Source of the DNA: Chondrus crispus
Lineage: Eukaryota > Rhodophyta > Florideophyceae > Gigartinales > Gigartinaceae
Assembly (NCBI RefSeq): GCF_000350225.1
Contig: NW_005178780.1
Span: 119,838-183,837 of the forward strand
Direction: 5' to 3'
DNA length: 64,000 nt
Part shown: positions 54,687-64,000 of the stretch, piece by piece
How positions within the stretch are numbered: position 1 is the first letter of the stretch
How the letters are laid out: each line of letters begins with the position of its first letter
Made by a program: the position numbers and the translations under genes
The notes under the pieces: model-generated
The model's database searches: none
What the model saw: the letters and a program-made list of their open reading frames with translations, nothing else
Told to the model about the DNA's origin: nothing

Positions 54687-54980
54687 ATGTTTTATTCGTA
54701 TTTTAGTATCTCTGTTCCGGAGATTACGAAAGATGGAAAACCTACTGTCCATCTCCGATCTGTTTGGCAGTGGGAAGCTGCAAAGCGCGCCTCGTTCGCG
54801 AAATTGCAGCGCCCTTCTGGCGACGAGCAGCCCGCACTTGCCGTTTCGTTTTCGCGGCAACTATCGAGCAGTCTGCATCAGTTGGGTTATGAGGTAAGTT
54901 GCAACTGTCTGAAGTACTGAAAACTGGTTTGGCGGGACCAAATCCTGGCAATGCAGGATATGTATGAACCTTCAAATTAA
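54687..54980 (+). CDS. Possible small spliced gene
   Basis: ATG at 54687 gives FYSYFSISVPEITKDGKP and a basic helix, to GAG|GTAAGT at 54894. A TGCAG at 54952-54956 gives a 63-nt intron, in-phase, and the second exon ends after seven codons (DMYEPSN) at 54980. The segment VPEITKDGKPTVHLRSVWQW looks protein-like. A preceding frame (54293-54661, many Asn/Ser/Arg) may be part of the same gene through an AG at 54706. Nothing recognised; the splice signals are the main support. Confidence 0.25.
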
Positions 54981-55025
54981 AATCACCCCGCCGTATTAGA
55001 TGCAGAACGGTTACAGCGCTCACTC

Positions 55026-55265
55026 AGGGCCATTCCATTCATCGTGATTGGCAATCATGCAATCACGCAATCACGCGATCACGACATTAATTTAACGTCG
55101 TTCTGCAAGTTGGAGCACAAGATTAATTTTAAGTCGATTGTTTATTTCTTTAATGAGCATGACCATTTTTTAGGAAACGTAATATAAACAACCAACCACA
55201 AGGGAGCAGGCACCATTTATTGACGTGATTGCGTGATTGCCAATCACGATGAATGGAATGGCCCT
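55026..55265. repeat. MITE with 32-bp perfect terminal inverted repeats
   Basis: 240 bp. AGGGCCATTCCATTCATCGT (start of the arm, 55026-55057) is exactly repeated in reverse at 55234-55265. Inside the left arm GCAATCACG-like units repeat. It is AT-rich in the middle and noncoding. No clear target duplication. Confidence 0.85.
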
Positions 55266-55420
55266 CAGTTTGAGTGCTTTTCTGTTGGGCCAAAGTTGGG
55301 CATCCCCCCCAAAACGAGCTGCAATCGACGTAGTGGGGCCCCCGTCATCTGATGGGTTGCATCATGCCAGCAAGGTGGGGCACCCCTTTCTGGTCCATCA
55401 TGTATGAAACCAATTACAGG

Positions 55421-55730
55421 GGGGGGTGGCTCAATAGTGCCTACTTTAGTAGTGCTTTCCTCTATATAGTGCTATGGCTCACCCTCTGGCAGGTTATCAT
55501 AAGCTCACACGTGTATCATCCGGCATGGTTCAGTACTCAAAGGATGAAGTTATTTAGTTGTGTTATACAGGCTTTGTTGTGTTTGTGTTAGCGGTGTGCT
55601 TTGTCCCCAAATATATGTATTTGAGCCTCCTTTATATAGTGCCATCCCCCCAATAGTGCCATAGCTAGAGGTATGTCACGCTATAGCACTATATCGTAGG
55701 AGGCTCTGTATATCGTAGGAGGCACTGTAG
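55421..55730. repeat. MITE-like repeat, copy 2
   Basis: Second copy of the 48785 repeat, with a small extra duplication of ATATCGTAGGAGGC near its right end. Confidence 0.7.
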
Positions 55731-55859
55731 TATGATATGCACCCAATTTACCGTGCGGTAGAATTTCGCCTCGCCATCTTATGCGGATAGATGACATAGC
55801 AATCCTGTCGCGCACGCGCATATATACTGTACGGCGTATTTGATATGATAACACCGCAC

Positions 55860-55881
55860 AAAAAGGTGCATGCACCTTTTT
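55860..55881. repeat. 22-bp perfect palindrome
   Basis: AAAAAGGTGCA followed directly by its reverse complement. Noncoding, about 700 bp upstream of the 56587 gene. Confidence 0.85.
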
Positions 55882-56586
55882 GGGTATTGAGATCCCGCGT
55901 GCTTACAGAACATGGGCTGTAAGCTTACCGTCCCCGCAGACGGCAAGCTTACATGGACCTATATGTACTACGCCCACGTCCGAGCTCCCCACGCCGAGAG
56001 ACAGAACAATAAACAACTCGAGCAAGCAACTCTACGCTACTCTAGTCTGCGAAGGCACAAGCCGGAGCCCGTTCTCACCCCTGAAGGCGCAACGCCGGAT
56101 CACTCACCCCCCCCCTCTACTTCCCTTCTCATACTATCCTTTCTCTCCTTTTCCCCGCGCGCCAATCCCGCTCCCTGATCGTACAGAGAGCAGTGCACGC
56201 GAAGCACAAGGCCCCCTTTCGACGACAAATCCTCACCTTCAACGCTGCCGTCGTCTCTGTTGGCAACGGATCATACAGTCCAGTGCATAATATGGACTGA
56301 ATACAGTCCCGTACTGTAACATGCCCGACGATACTGTCGACTGTAGCTCTGGCTTCAAAACCTTTCAGTATCCCATGTCAACACTTGCCGTTCAGTGCCG
56401 ACTCGCAGGCGCCGAACAACTGCCAACAAGGCGGGCTTGCCGTAGGCAAGCTGTCTTGTCAAATACTCTACCCGGTGCTCTCCCCCCGCACCGGACTTTG
56501 AATGCTTGTTGTCACGAGAATCTGCTTCGCTCGCCACTCCCCTCACCCCCACGCACACAATCCTGTCGACCCCACCCGTTCGAGGC

Positions 56587-58860
56587 ATGGACGAAGACCG
56601 CTCCGTCGCGGGTGACCTGGGCAAATTGGCCGCGAAGAAGGTCGGTAAGTTCGTCCTTGGCGCATTCAAGAACGTCCAGAACAACTACTCTTCCGCTCCC
56701 GCCTACCCGAACCAGCAATCCGCCCCTCCACATCAGCATCAGTATCCCCCGGTCCACGAACCGGCATATCCGCCCCACCAACCCCAGCCGTACGCATACC
56801 AACCTCATTCCCAACAGTATCCACCCCACGATCAGACGTACCAGCCGCACGCCTCGCAGCCGCACGCCTCGCAGCAAGAGCCGAGCTCGCATCATGTCCA
56901 ACCGCCAGGATATCCCAGCGCCGGAGGAGCTCCTGGGCACCAGATGAACAATATCCACTCTTCGCAGTCCGGTCACATTCCATATCCGGGCTATGCACAC
57001 ACCCCGCAGAACACCCCGTACGGCACAAGCCAGTCGCACGTGCCCCCACATGGCGTACCGGGGTATGCATCACAACAGCACCCGCATGTGTCTCCACAGG
57101 GCATGCCGGGATATGCACCACAACAGCACCCGCACGTGCCTCCACATGGCGTGCCGGGATATGACCCACAACAGCAGCCGCACCAAGGCACTTCGACCGG
57201 GGGCCCGGGCTATCCGGTGGCACAAGTTCAACACCCGCAACATCAGCCTTCAGCCCCTCCACTTGAGCCGGTCAACCCACAACCGCATCCGCATGCGCAA
57301 AGTCAATATGGGTACGCATCATCGAATGCTTCATCGGCAAGCAACATATCTTCTGCTTCAGTATCACATGCACTTGTTGCGCCACAGTCGTCATCTGCTA
57401 CAAACTCGACTTCTGCACCGAATGTACTGGCAGCAATGGCTGGTGGAAAACTCACAAACCTCATGGGCAAATTGAATGTCTCCGGCCCAGGCGGTACAGC
57501 ACGGCCGCCGGCGCCGCCAGGAAACTCAGGAACCACGGGAGGAAAGTTGCGAAAGGGCTGGGGGGAGATTATTAGCCAAGACTTGCTGATGCAGGTTCAA
57601 ACGCGCCCACACTCTGCGCGAGTTGTTCTGGGTGACACTGCTGTCCTGGAGGCCAGGAAGGGTTTGTCACGAGTTTTGCAGGTTGGAAGCAACGGGGATC
57701 TGGAGTTGTTTGCGCAGCAGCTAAAGAGTTCTGACAACGCGGCGTGTGAACCGGACTTTCGAGAGCGCAATGACAAGATACCATGCTTCGCAATATCATA
57801 TGTGCACTCGGACACGCCGACGGGGAGGTTCAAGTTTTCAGTCGAGCAATGGGACAGCTTCAAAGCGGCATGTGAGGAGATCTTCGGAAGCGGTGTAAAG
57901 GAGATACGAATCTGGCTGGATCAATGTTTGTGGTTGAGGGATGCGAGTCAAGGGGCTTGGGCGCACACCGGACTGATGCCGTATGTGATGTGGCCTGTGA
58001 TAAGCCTTGGGGTGAAGGCAGCGGGGGGAGAGAAGACGCTTGACACTAACGAGCGGATGTGGCCGTTTGTGGAGGAGGTTGCGGGGCTGTGGTCGATGGG
58101 AGTGATCATAACGAGGGAGCTGCGAGGCAAGACGATGGATACTGGAAGTCGACGATGGCTCTCATTTCAGTTGCGGCACAAATGTGAACCGGAAGAGAGC
58201 ATGAGGCTGTTGCTGTTGAACATCTTTCATGGAGCGGTGGACGGGTTGCAAACGGGGTGGCAAGAAGATGTAGAAGAACTGAAGGACTTGGCCAAATGGA
58301 ATATTCTGTTGGAAACAAGTTCGATCATCGTAGGCAGTGATTGGAAATTGCGGGTGGCGAACCTGCGGCGGCGTCAGTGCTACCAAATCATTGGGGGTCT
58401 ACACCTGTCACACAACATCCAGTACCTGCCGAGGCCGAATAAGTACCTGGATAAAAGCCGACGACTGAAAAGCGAGGGATCATATAACGGATGGTTTGAA
58501 TGGGCATCAGGATCTGTCGAGTATACAGAAACGGACCCCCTGTACGCACTAGTTTTTCGTGTGTCGCTCAGTCAGTATCAGATACTTACGGATTGTGGTG
58601 AGTTCCAGATTCTGCTCCATGGAGGCATGGGTGAATCAATACGGCTTTTGGTCGCCATGGATGGATTTACATCAAATTTCAGTCGCGGACATGTAGCGTG
58701 GACCCAAGTAATGTTTGGAAGGTCCAGCTGCGACCTGGACGATGGCCTGACGAGTCGGAACAAGTTCGTTGTTGCAAACGTCTTGGAGGAAATGTTAGGA
58801 AGACGACTGCAGGTCACTTTAATAATCAACCGGCAAAGCGCAGCCATCGAATGGGTTTGA
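56587..58860 (+). CDS. Pro/Gln/His/Tyr-rich protein with unknown C-terminal domain
   Basis: 757 residues from the ATG at 56587 (MDEDRSVAGDLGKLAAKKVG), chosen because it matches the start of the inverted paralogue. Residues about 35-280 are low-complexity, with three 16-residue tandem repeats (VPPHGVPGYASQQHPH, VSPQGMPGYAPQQHPH, VPPHGVPGYDPQQQPH). Residues 290-757 form a folded-looking domain (LRKGWGEIISQDLLMQVQT, EQWDSFKAACEEIFGSGVKE). The segment IRIWLDQCLWLRDASQGAW faintly recalls the WIDxxCIxQ core of HET/TIR-like domains, but that is not strong enough to name. The sticky N-terminus suggests assembly or scaffold behaviour. Paired with the broken copy at 51849-54117. Confidence 0.8.
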   Translation: MDEDRSVAGDLGKLAAKKVGKFVLGAFKNVQNNYSSAPAYPNQQSAPPHQHQYPPVHEPAYPPHQPQPYAYQPHSQQYPPHDQTYQPHASQPHASQQEPSSHHVQPPGYPSAGGAPGHQMNNIHSSQSGHIPYPGYAHTPQNTPYGTSQSHVPPHGVPGYASQQHPHVSPQGMPGYAPQQHPHVPPHGVPGYDPQQQPHQGTSTGGPGYPVAQVQHPQHQPSAPPLEPVNPQPHPHAQSQYGYASSNASSASNISSASVSHALVAPQSSSATNSTSAPNVLAAMAGGKLTNLMGKLNVSGPGGTARPPAPPGNSGTTGGKLRKGWGEIISQDLLMQVQTRPHSARVVLGDTAVLEARKGLSRVLQVGSNGDLELFAQQLKSSDNAACEPDFRERNDKIPCFAISYVHSDTPTGRFKFSVEQWDSFKAACEEIFGSGVKEIRIWLDQCLWLRDASQGAWAHTGLMPYVMWPVISLGVKAAGGEKTLDTNERMWPFVEEVAGLWSMGVIITRELRGKTMDTGSRRWLSFQLRHKCEPEESMRLLLLNIFHGAVDGLQTGWQEDVEELKDLAKWNILLETSSIIVGSDWKLRVANLRRRQCYQIIGGLHLSHNIQYLPRPNKYLDKSRRLKSEGSYNGWFEWASGSVEYTETDPLYALVFRVSLSQYQILTDCGEFQILLHGGMGESIRLLVAMDGFTSNFSRGHVAWTQVMFGRSSCDLDDGLTSRNKFVVANVLEEMLGRRLQVTLIINRQSAAIEWV

Positions 58861-59181
58861 GATGGTTCAATAAATCACCATAAATATGTAGGTGTACAGT
58901 ATGTCGGGCGACCGCAAGCGCGGCGGTCCGGACTCCGGAGCCATGCCTTTCCTACACTACCAATGATGGTGATGCGTAAGAGCATCCCCACCGCATCAGC
59001 CCAAAGACCAAAATCCGGGTTTGGTCCAGATTTTGGTCTGAAATCAACCCCACCCACCAGCCCAATTCCCAAATCCATGCCCAAATTTTGGACTTGGTCC
59101 CAAATCTCGCCCAAAACAAAACGCTTTGGTCTACAAGCCCAAAAAGTGCAAATTGGCGTAAAGATCCGAAACACTGCCTAT
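58861..59181. other. Spacer with degenerate CCAAAT-type repeats
   Basis: No gene. Many short ACCAAA / CCCAAAT motifs on the plus strand between 59006 and 59160. Confidence 0.5.
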
Positions 59182-59572
59182 CCCTGTGCACCCTGGGAGA
59201 ACAAAATTCTTCTCCCAGCGTGAGTGAAAATTTGGGAGAATTTGGGAGAATTTTAATGTTCTCCCGGCGCCGGGATTTGAGAGAAGTTCTCCCAAGTCAT
59301 CAGGGAGAGTCTCCCATTTGTCACCCAAACTTCTCCCAGTTCTCTGATTTCTCCCAGTTCTCCCACTCTCTCTCGCTCTCTCCCGCTCTCTTCCGCTCTC
59401 TCCCACTCTCTCCCACTCTCTCACGCACACCACAGCTCACTCACCTTCTTTAACAAGGCATCCGCACCACTCTCTCCCTTAAACATTTCATGATCCTCCA
59501 GGTAACACCCTGCCTTACTGTTCACCGAGGCCTCAGTACTACTGTTGTCCACATTGTCGTGTACAATACGAA

Positions 59573-60384
59573 ATGAGCGAGCGGAACGTGGTGTTGTCAG
59601 TTGATGATAGCATCGATGCCGATCTCTTCAGCGAAGATCCCCTCTCCCCCGGTCCCCTGTCGCCGATCCATGCCCCAGTTGCAGAACAACTTGTCTGCAC
59701 TTCGCCCCAACGTATTGCTTCCCTTTCTCCTGTACCACCCCATTATGTTCCACGTCATATTGGAGTGTGGCCTCGCCGTGCTGAACAGAACAGACCGATA
59801 TCCCCAATGCAAAACCCGGCCAACTTGACTCTTTATCTTCTACCGATTTGCCGTTTTCTCAAGAGCAAACGCAGATAGAATGTGATGGTCCTGTTGATGA
59901 GCTATCTGAAAGTTCAGATGACAACAGTATTTCTGTGTTTGACTCTGAGCTGGTCGCTCTAGGATGCGAACGTAATCCGACACAGTCTATTAGCAATCAT
60001 GTTTCAGGTACTACTATTGCAATACAGGACCACTTCTCCGCTCTTTTCAACGGCTATGCTTCTGAGTGTATCAATGCACCGCCTGGCACGGACTTGGAGT
60101 TTCCTATGCAAACACAGGATACGGCACATGTTGAAAACCTGTCACGCGATATGCGAGATGCTACCGAGCTTCCAGATTGGGACTACGCGACCCCTTTTGA
60201 AACAATAGAGCTTTTAATCGACGTTGTTGATCTTGAACTCTGCCCAAAATATATTCTGGAATCAAATGAAATCCTTGACAACGTAATTACAAAGGCAAGT
60301 GTGCTGCGTGATAAAGCTGTGGATGCGAGCAACCTCCGCCGTATTGATGCATTCGATTGCTTCATTCCGCTATCCATCCTATAG
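59573..60384 (+). pseudogene. N-terminal acidic region of the element's protein
   Basis: ATG at 59573 (MSERNVVLSVDDSIDADLFS). The frame shifts by one near 59820-59876, then continues (SQEQTQIECDGPVDELSESS) to TAG at 60382-60384, inside the palindrome. Acidic and Ser-rich, then helical (ETIELLIDVVDLELCPKYIL). Probably the start of the same polypeptide that resumes at about 60440. Confidence 0.5.
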
Positions 60385-60415
60385 GATGGATAGCGGAATG
60401 AAGCAATCGAATGCA
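60348..60415. repeat. 68-bp perfect palindrome
   Basis: Left arm 60348-60381 is exactly complementary to right arm 60382-60415 with no loop, centred on ...TCCTA|TAGGA.... The left arm is coding sequence of the element, so the right arm is an inverted duplicate of it. Confidence 0.95.
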
Positions 60416-60439
60416 AAAGCTACGTCCGCATATCAGTAA

Positions 60440-63400
60440 AGTGCTTTGCTTAACTGGAAGAAAAAAAGACGAGTTAAAACATTTGAGCTGAAAGTGGTCA
60501 CCATCTTACACGTATTGGCTGCGTCGTACAACAGCTGTGCAGCTACCATCACTGCACCGGAAAATGAAGCTTTCTTTAAACAAATGGGCATTACAGGGCA
60601 GAGGTACAAAGAGGTATGGATTGCGTTGTCTTGCACTAAAGAAAACCGGCAGCGTTTTGATGCAAATGCCTTCGGTTGGTTCAACAAGCCTACTGTAGGC
60701 AAATATCTCATAACGTAAATGGAAGCGGAACTAGGCGCTATTAACAGGGAGCTTGTCAACGTGGAGGGTATAACTATATACTCATTGGACGATGACCATA
60801 ACCGTCTGAGCTCTGGGTCGGTCTTGCATCTCACCAACCTAGCACAGATAAACAACCCGAATAAAGCTCTGGGACCGGTGAATAATGCTGTATGCTCAGC
60901 TTTAACGCATACTTTTATAACCAGTCACTACTCACGCCCTAATGAAAAAATCATTGATGTTTGGCACAGGCTGGTGCAGTTGTTACAAGGTGTACCCACA
61001 GCTGGCTCAATCAGGCCGATGGTAGATGCATTGTTCGCAGCAGACCGGGGATACAATCAAGTTGAAACAATTAGATTTATCAACGAAATGCTCTGTGCTA
61101 CTGGGTTAGGAACCCACAAGAGGTCGTTGAACTTCCCTTCCGTTTTCGGAGAAGGGCCGATTTCACAAAAACACAACGGTATGGCTGTGTCGGAGCGGGG
61201 ATACCGAGCTGTGTACAGTGCCATAAAAAGCCACGTGGAAGTCACAAGTCAAGGTCGAAGTGTGGAGGCCTCCGTTTATCGGGAAAGTTACTCAGGTCGC
61301 ATCGCTGCTGTATATAGCAATGATGTAAGCAGCTTCGGTGCCCATAAATTTTGTATGGTATCGAAGGAAGGTTACAGGTCTTCATTTACATCTGAACAAG
61401 TGGAACAGATACAGGTCATCTACGACCGTCGAAGCGACCAGCACATGGCAGATAGCTACAATTTACGTGAAAGAGAGCTCCAGTACAGTGCTACAGTTCT
61501 TAAAGTCGTTCAAACACTTTCCAATCTACGGCATGTGACGGTCATGCAGTCGGAAGATCCTGCGTGGTTTTTGGCAAGAGCATTCAAGTTCACATCTCGC
61601 ACTGGCAGCAACTTTTTTGCTGCTATATCTCGTGACTACAATGTTAGTCTCACAGGAATGAGCCACATTTTAGGCGGCAAACGCCTCACTCCAATGACGC
61701 AGCCGCTCAGCCTTGAACCTTGCGAAGTGAAGGAGCAGCTTGACGATAAGTGGGACAGAATCCAGAGAATAACTGGGCTCCGGAAACAGAACGATAGTGT
61801 TGTGGTAACTTCAGAAGATCTTAACGCTTTCCTTGCTATGTCTTCGACTGCAGTACAAAATCTTCGCAAAGACAATATAATTTCACTTTTATTAACTGTT
61901 GGCAAAAGGGAAAAGAGAACGATGAGAAAGCCACAACTCATTGATGCTGTGAAAAGGTACCAGGCACAGTTCCGAAATGGAATTGGTGTGCCAGCAACGC
62001 AAGGTCCATCTTCTAATCAAGAAGATATATATAGAGGAAATGCTGCTATTCTCCGCACAAACCTTTATAAGACCTCACTCGACTCCTGGGCGATGAAGCC
62101 ATTAGTATCAACGGCTGGTATGAAGGAGGGCACGGTCAATGAAATACAGGTTCTAAGGGCCATACCAGCTTTTATTGAAAAACACTGTGTTTTCGATGCT
62201 TCAGTTGCGCATCAGAAACTGCTTCCTTTATTCGGTACCCAATATAGAGCGGACTACGTCCGAAGTGTTGGCCTTGTTGCGTCAAAATCAAACCCAATGC
62301 TCGCAGATGGCCCTGATGGACTGATAGGGCTAACACATGATGATGGGAATGCTGTTTGTGCTGCCATAGAAGTGAAAACCATGGCATCTCCCAATACAAT
62401 TCAGAAGGCAAAAAGGAGGAGGGACGCCTACAGCCGATTTGTTTCTATAGAAGATGTAGGGAACTCTGCATCTGCTGCAGCTCATTTCAAGTAATTAGTG
62501 GATACCACGGGGTACAGGTTTCAATGTATTCACCATTGTTTAGTAACGTCACTGAGGAGGGTTTTATATATTGTTGCAAAAGGCAGCCACAATGGAGTTG
62601 GGGAAATACTATATGCAGCCCTTATAGAGTTTGCAGATGTGGCGACATCCTCTTATTCCTTTTGGATGAATGCAGTGCGATTAAGTGCCTTTGACTGTGT
62701 GGGCAAACATGCCTCTCACATACCTTCTGAATACGACCTTTTACTAAGTGGAAGCCACTCCCCTGATCTGTATTCATTGGTCTCGCATTATAATTTGTGT
62801 AGGGGCTATAAAAGGCTCGTAGATGCTAACGGGCCGTTACCGCCCAGTAGAATGATACGTCCTACATTGTTGGTTTAATGGAACGCCTTGAAGGGGGGTG
62901 TAGATGAAGTCAGTCGGGCACTGAAAAGCTTGGCCTACACTAACTCGAGCGAAAACCCGATCGTTAGTATAATTGGGAGACTGATTTGTGGGCAGGTTTG
63001 TAACGCTGCAATTGTTCATCGCATAGCTATCGCACGCACAAAAGGGTATTTATTGGCTTCAGAGGAGCATGCTACTACGAAAGAAGGATATAAGAAAACG
63101 CGTCATCTTGTAACATCGTGTGCAGCATTTTGGTCTTTTGCGAGGTGTCTTGCACGGGAATATGTTAACATGGAGTCGGAAAGGCGAGACTCCAACACGA
63201 CCCTCTGCCAAATGGTCTCTAACAGAAATATTATATACTCAACAGGGAACCAGGGCAATTTTCAGGCTGGAACGCATGCCAACATGAGGCACATGTACAC
63301 AACGGATGTTGTACAAAAGTACAACAGAAGGGAGTATTCAGTAAGGCGTCTAAACGGTTATGAAGAGCATCAGGCAATCAAAGGGAGGGCTGCATATTGT

Positions 63401-63658
63401 AGTTTGTGTTCGTTTACTCATACTATAATGTACAGGCAGAAGCGTTTCCAAAAGAAAGGTGGATCTAAGATGCGACAGTGGTGCGTGTTGTGCTCGCAGC
63501 CAATCTGCCGCTCGTGTTGGGATATATGGAATACGGAAAGCGGCTCCCGAAAGCCAAAATTAGTCCTGCGGAGTTGGCTAAGCTCAAGGAGAAAGCAAGA
63601 ACGTCTACGTGAATACATGAGCATCAGAATTGTAACGGTTAGAGCACGAAAGGGGTGA
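60440..63658 (+). pseudogene. YqaJ-like PD-(D/E)XK nuclease with C-terminal zinc ribbon
   Basis: One phase runs from 60440 to TGA at 63656-63658, broken only by TAA at 60716-60718, 62492-62494 and 62876-62878; an ATG follows the first stop directly. Around 61860-61960 a SAP-like helix pair (RKPQLIDAVKRY). The nuclease core follows: GTVNEIQVLRAIPAF (acidic residue), LADGPDGLIGL (the PDG of YqaJ), AAIEVKTM (ExK), then after the second stop YRFQCIHHCLVTSL (the Gln motif). Next comes WNALKGGVDEVSRAL, like the GGVD box of piggyBac-type transposases. Finally a zinc ribbon is seen: YCSLCSF ... WCVLCSQPICRSCWDIW. YqaJ-type enzymes process DNA ends in phage recombination. Joining such a nuclease to a transposase-like tail is unusual. 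Confidence 0.65.
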
Positions 63659-64000
63659 CGGACAATGCGCATTACATCGTACATATCTTGCAAACTTGGG
63701 AGAAGGATCCTAGAATTGGTAGAGTTCTCCCAGAATTGGAAGAACTCCCCCACGGTCGTTGCGAGAGTTTCTCCCACTTTTTCCCCCAAAAAAAGTTTAG
63801 GTGACCATAACTTGATCCCTCTCCGTCTGCAATACCAGGCGCTTCGTTTGTAGCTGCATATCCACTGGGGTATTCGAGCGCGCAGCTCCAAACCGATATT
63901 GCTTTGGAACAAAATGACAGGGAAAAGATTTTCTATATTTGCAAGTCAAAAGTTCTCCCAGATTTTTGAGCACAGGGCTACAGTGCAGCAGTAAGAATAC

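Larger units (their letters stand above)
59182..63977 (+). mobile_element. 4.8-kb DNA-transposon-like element encoding a YqaJ-like nuclease
   Basis: Ends are inverted: CCCTGTGC at 59182-59189 and GCACAGGG at 63970-63977, each followed inward by CTGGGAGAAC. Many TCTCCCA / TGGGAGA motifs in both orientations lie within about 250 bp of each end, the usual layout of transposase-binding subterminal repeats. CTA occurs directly outside both ends (offset by one base on the left), a possible 3-bp target duplication. The interior holds one long coding strand, broken by in-frame stops and a palindrome. The encoded protein has a PD-(D/E)XK nuclease of YqaJ type and a C-terminal zinc ribbon reminiscent of piggyBac transposases. 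I cannot place it in a named superfamily. Confidence 0.6.

Noticed and set aside
59178-63981. piggyBac classification of the nuclease element
   Set aside because: The CCC ends, GGVD box and zinc ribbon are suggestive, but TTAA target duplications are absent and the catalytic Asp motifs of piggyBac were not found.
1-64000. CRISPR arrays, operons or other prokaryotic features
   Set aside because: Gene style, WD40/TPR/F-box families, LTR elements and splice signals are eukaryotic; no regularly spaced direct repeats of CRISPR type.

Overview
This is nuclear DNA of an intron-poor, transposon-rich eukaryote. Long uninterrupted reading frames encode universal eukaryotic proteins (the rRNA-processing factor PWP2/UTP1 and the NatB subunit NAA25). 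A small DnaJ-type zinc-finger protein with a transit-like N-terminus suggests a plastid. Gypsy, copia and piggyBac-type elements are interleaved with the genes. A florideophyte red alga (Chondrus-like) would fit best, but this is an inference from gene style and was not tested. Two 100-base N runs (16928-17027, 48382-48481) are assembly gaps.

Layout. 1-13312 is ordinary genic sequence: the 3' end of an unknown gene, a small helical protein, a giant 2830-residue TPR protein on the minus strand, and PWP2, which shares a short divergent promoter with the giant gene. 13313-18216 holds a gene-poor stretch with CRE-like sites and a perfect hairpin, a decayed gene copy, and a Met/Gly/Pro-rich gene broken by the first gap. 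19601-37416 is a block of nested transposons. A piggyBac-like transposase remnant is cut off by an 11.1-kb Ty3/gypsy chromovirus with two 608-bp LTRs. This is followed directly by a decayed copia element on the minus strand. Both retrotransposons carry an extra reading frame antisense to pol.

38221-47542 returns to single-copy genes: a TMEM242-like membrane protein, NAA25, a two-helix membrane protein, an ankyrin/F-box protein and the DnaJ-type zinc-finger protein. 48785-58860 contains two copies of a MITE-like repeat, a second MITE with 32-bp perfect inverted ends, a promoter with triplicated elements feeding a probable two-exon gene, and a head-to-head pair of paralogues. One paralogue is intact (plus strand) and the other is frameshifted (minus strand). 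59182-63977 is a 4.8-kb element bounded by short inverted ends and many TCTCCCA-type motifs. It encodes a YqaJ-like PD-(D/E)XK nuclease and a C-terminal zinc ribbon, and contains a 68-bp perfect palindrome.

Most transposon frames are broken by in-frame stops, each reachable by one G-to-A or C-to-T change from a Trp, Gln or Arg codon. The most interesting items are the nuclease-bearing element, the antisense accessory frames of both LTR elements, and a dispersed 9-bp DNA motif in the gypsy pol region.
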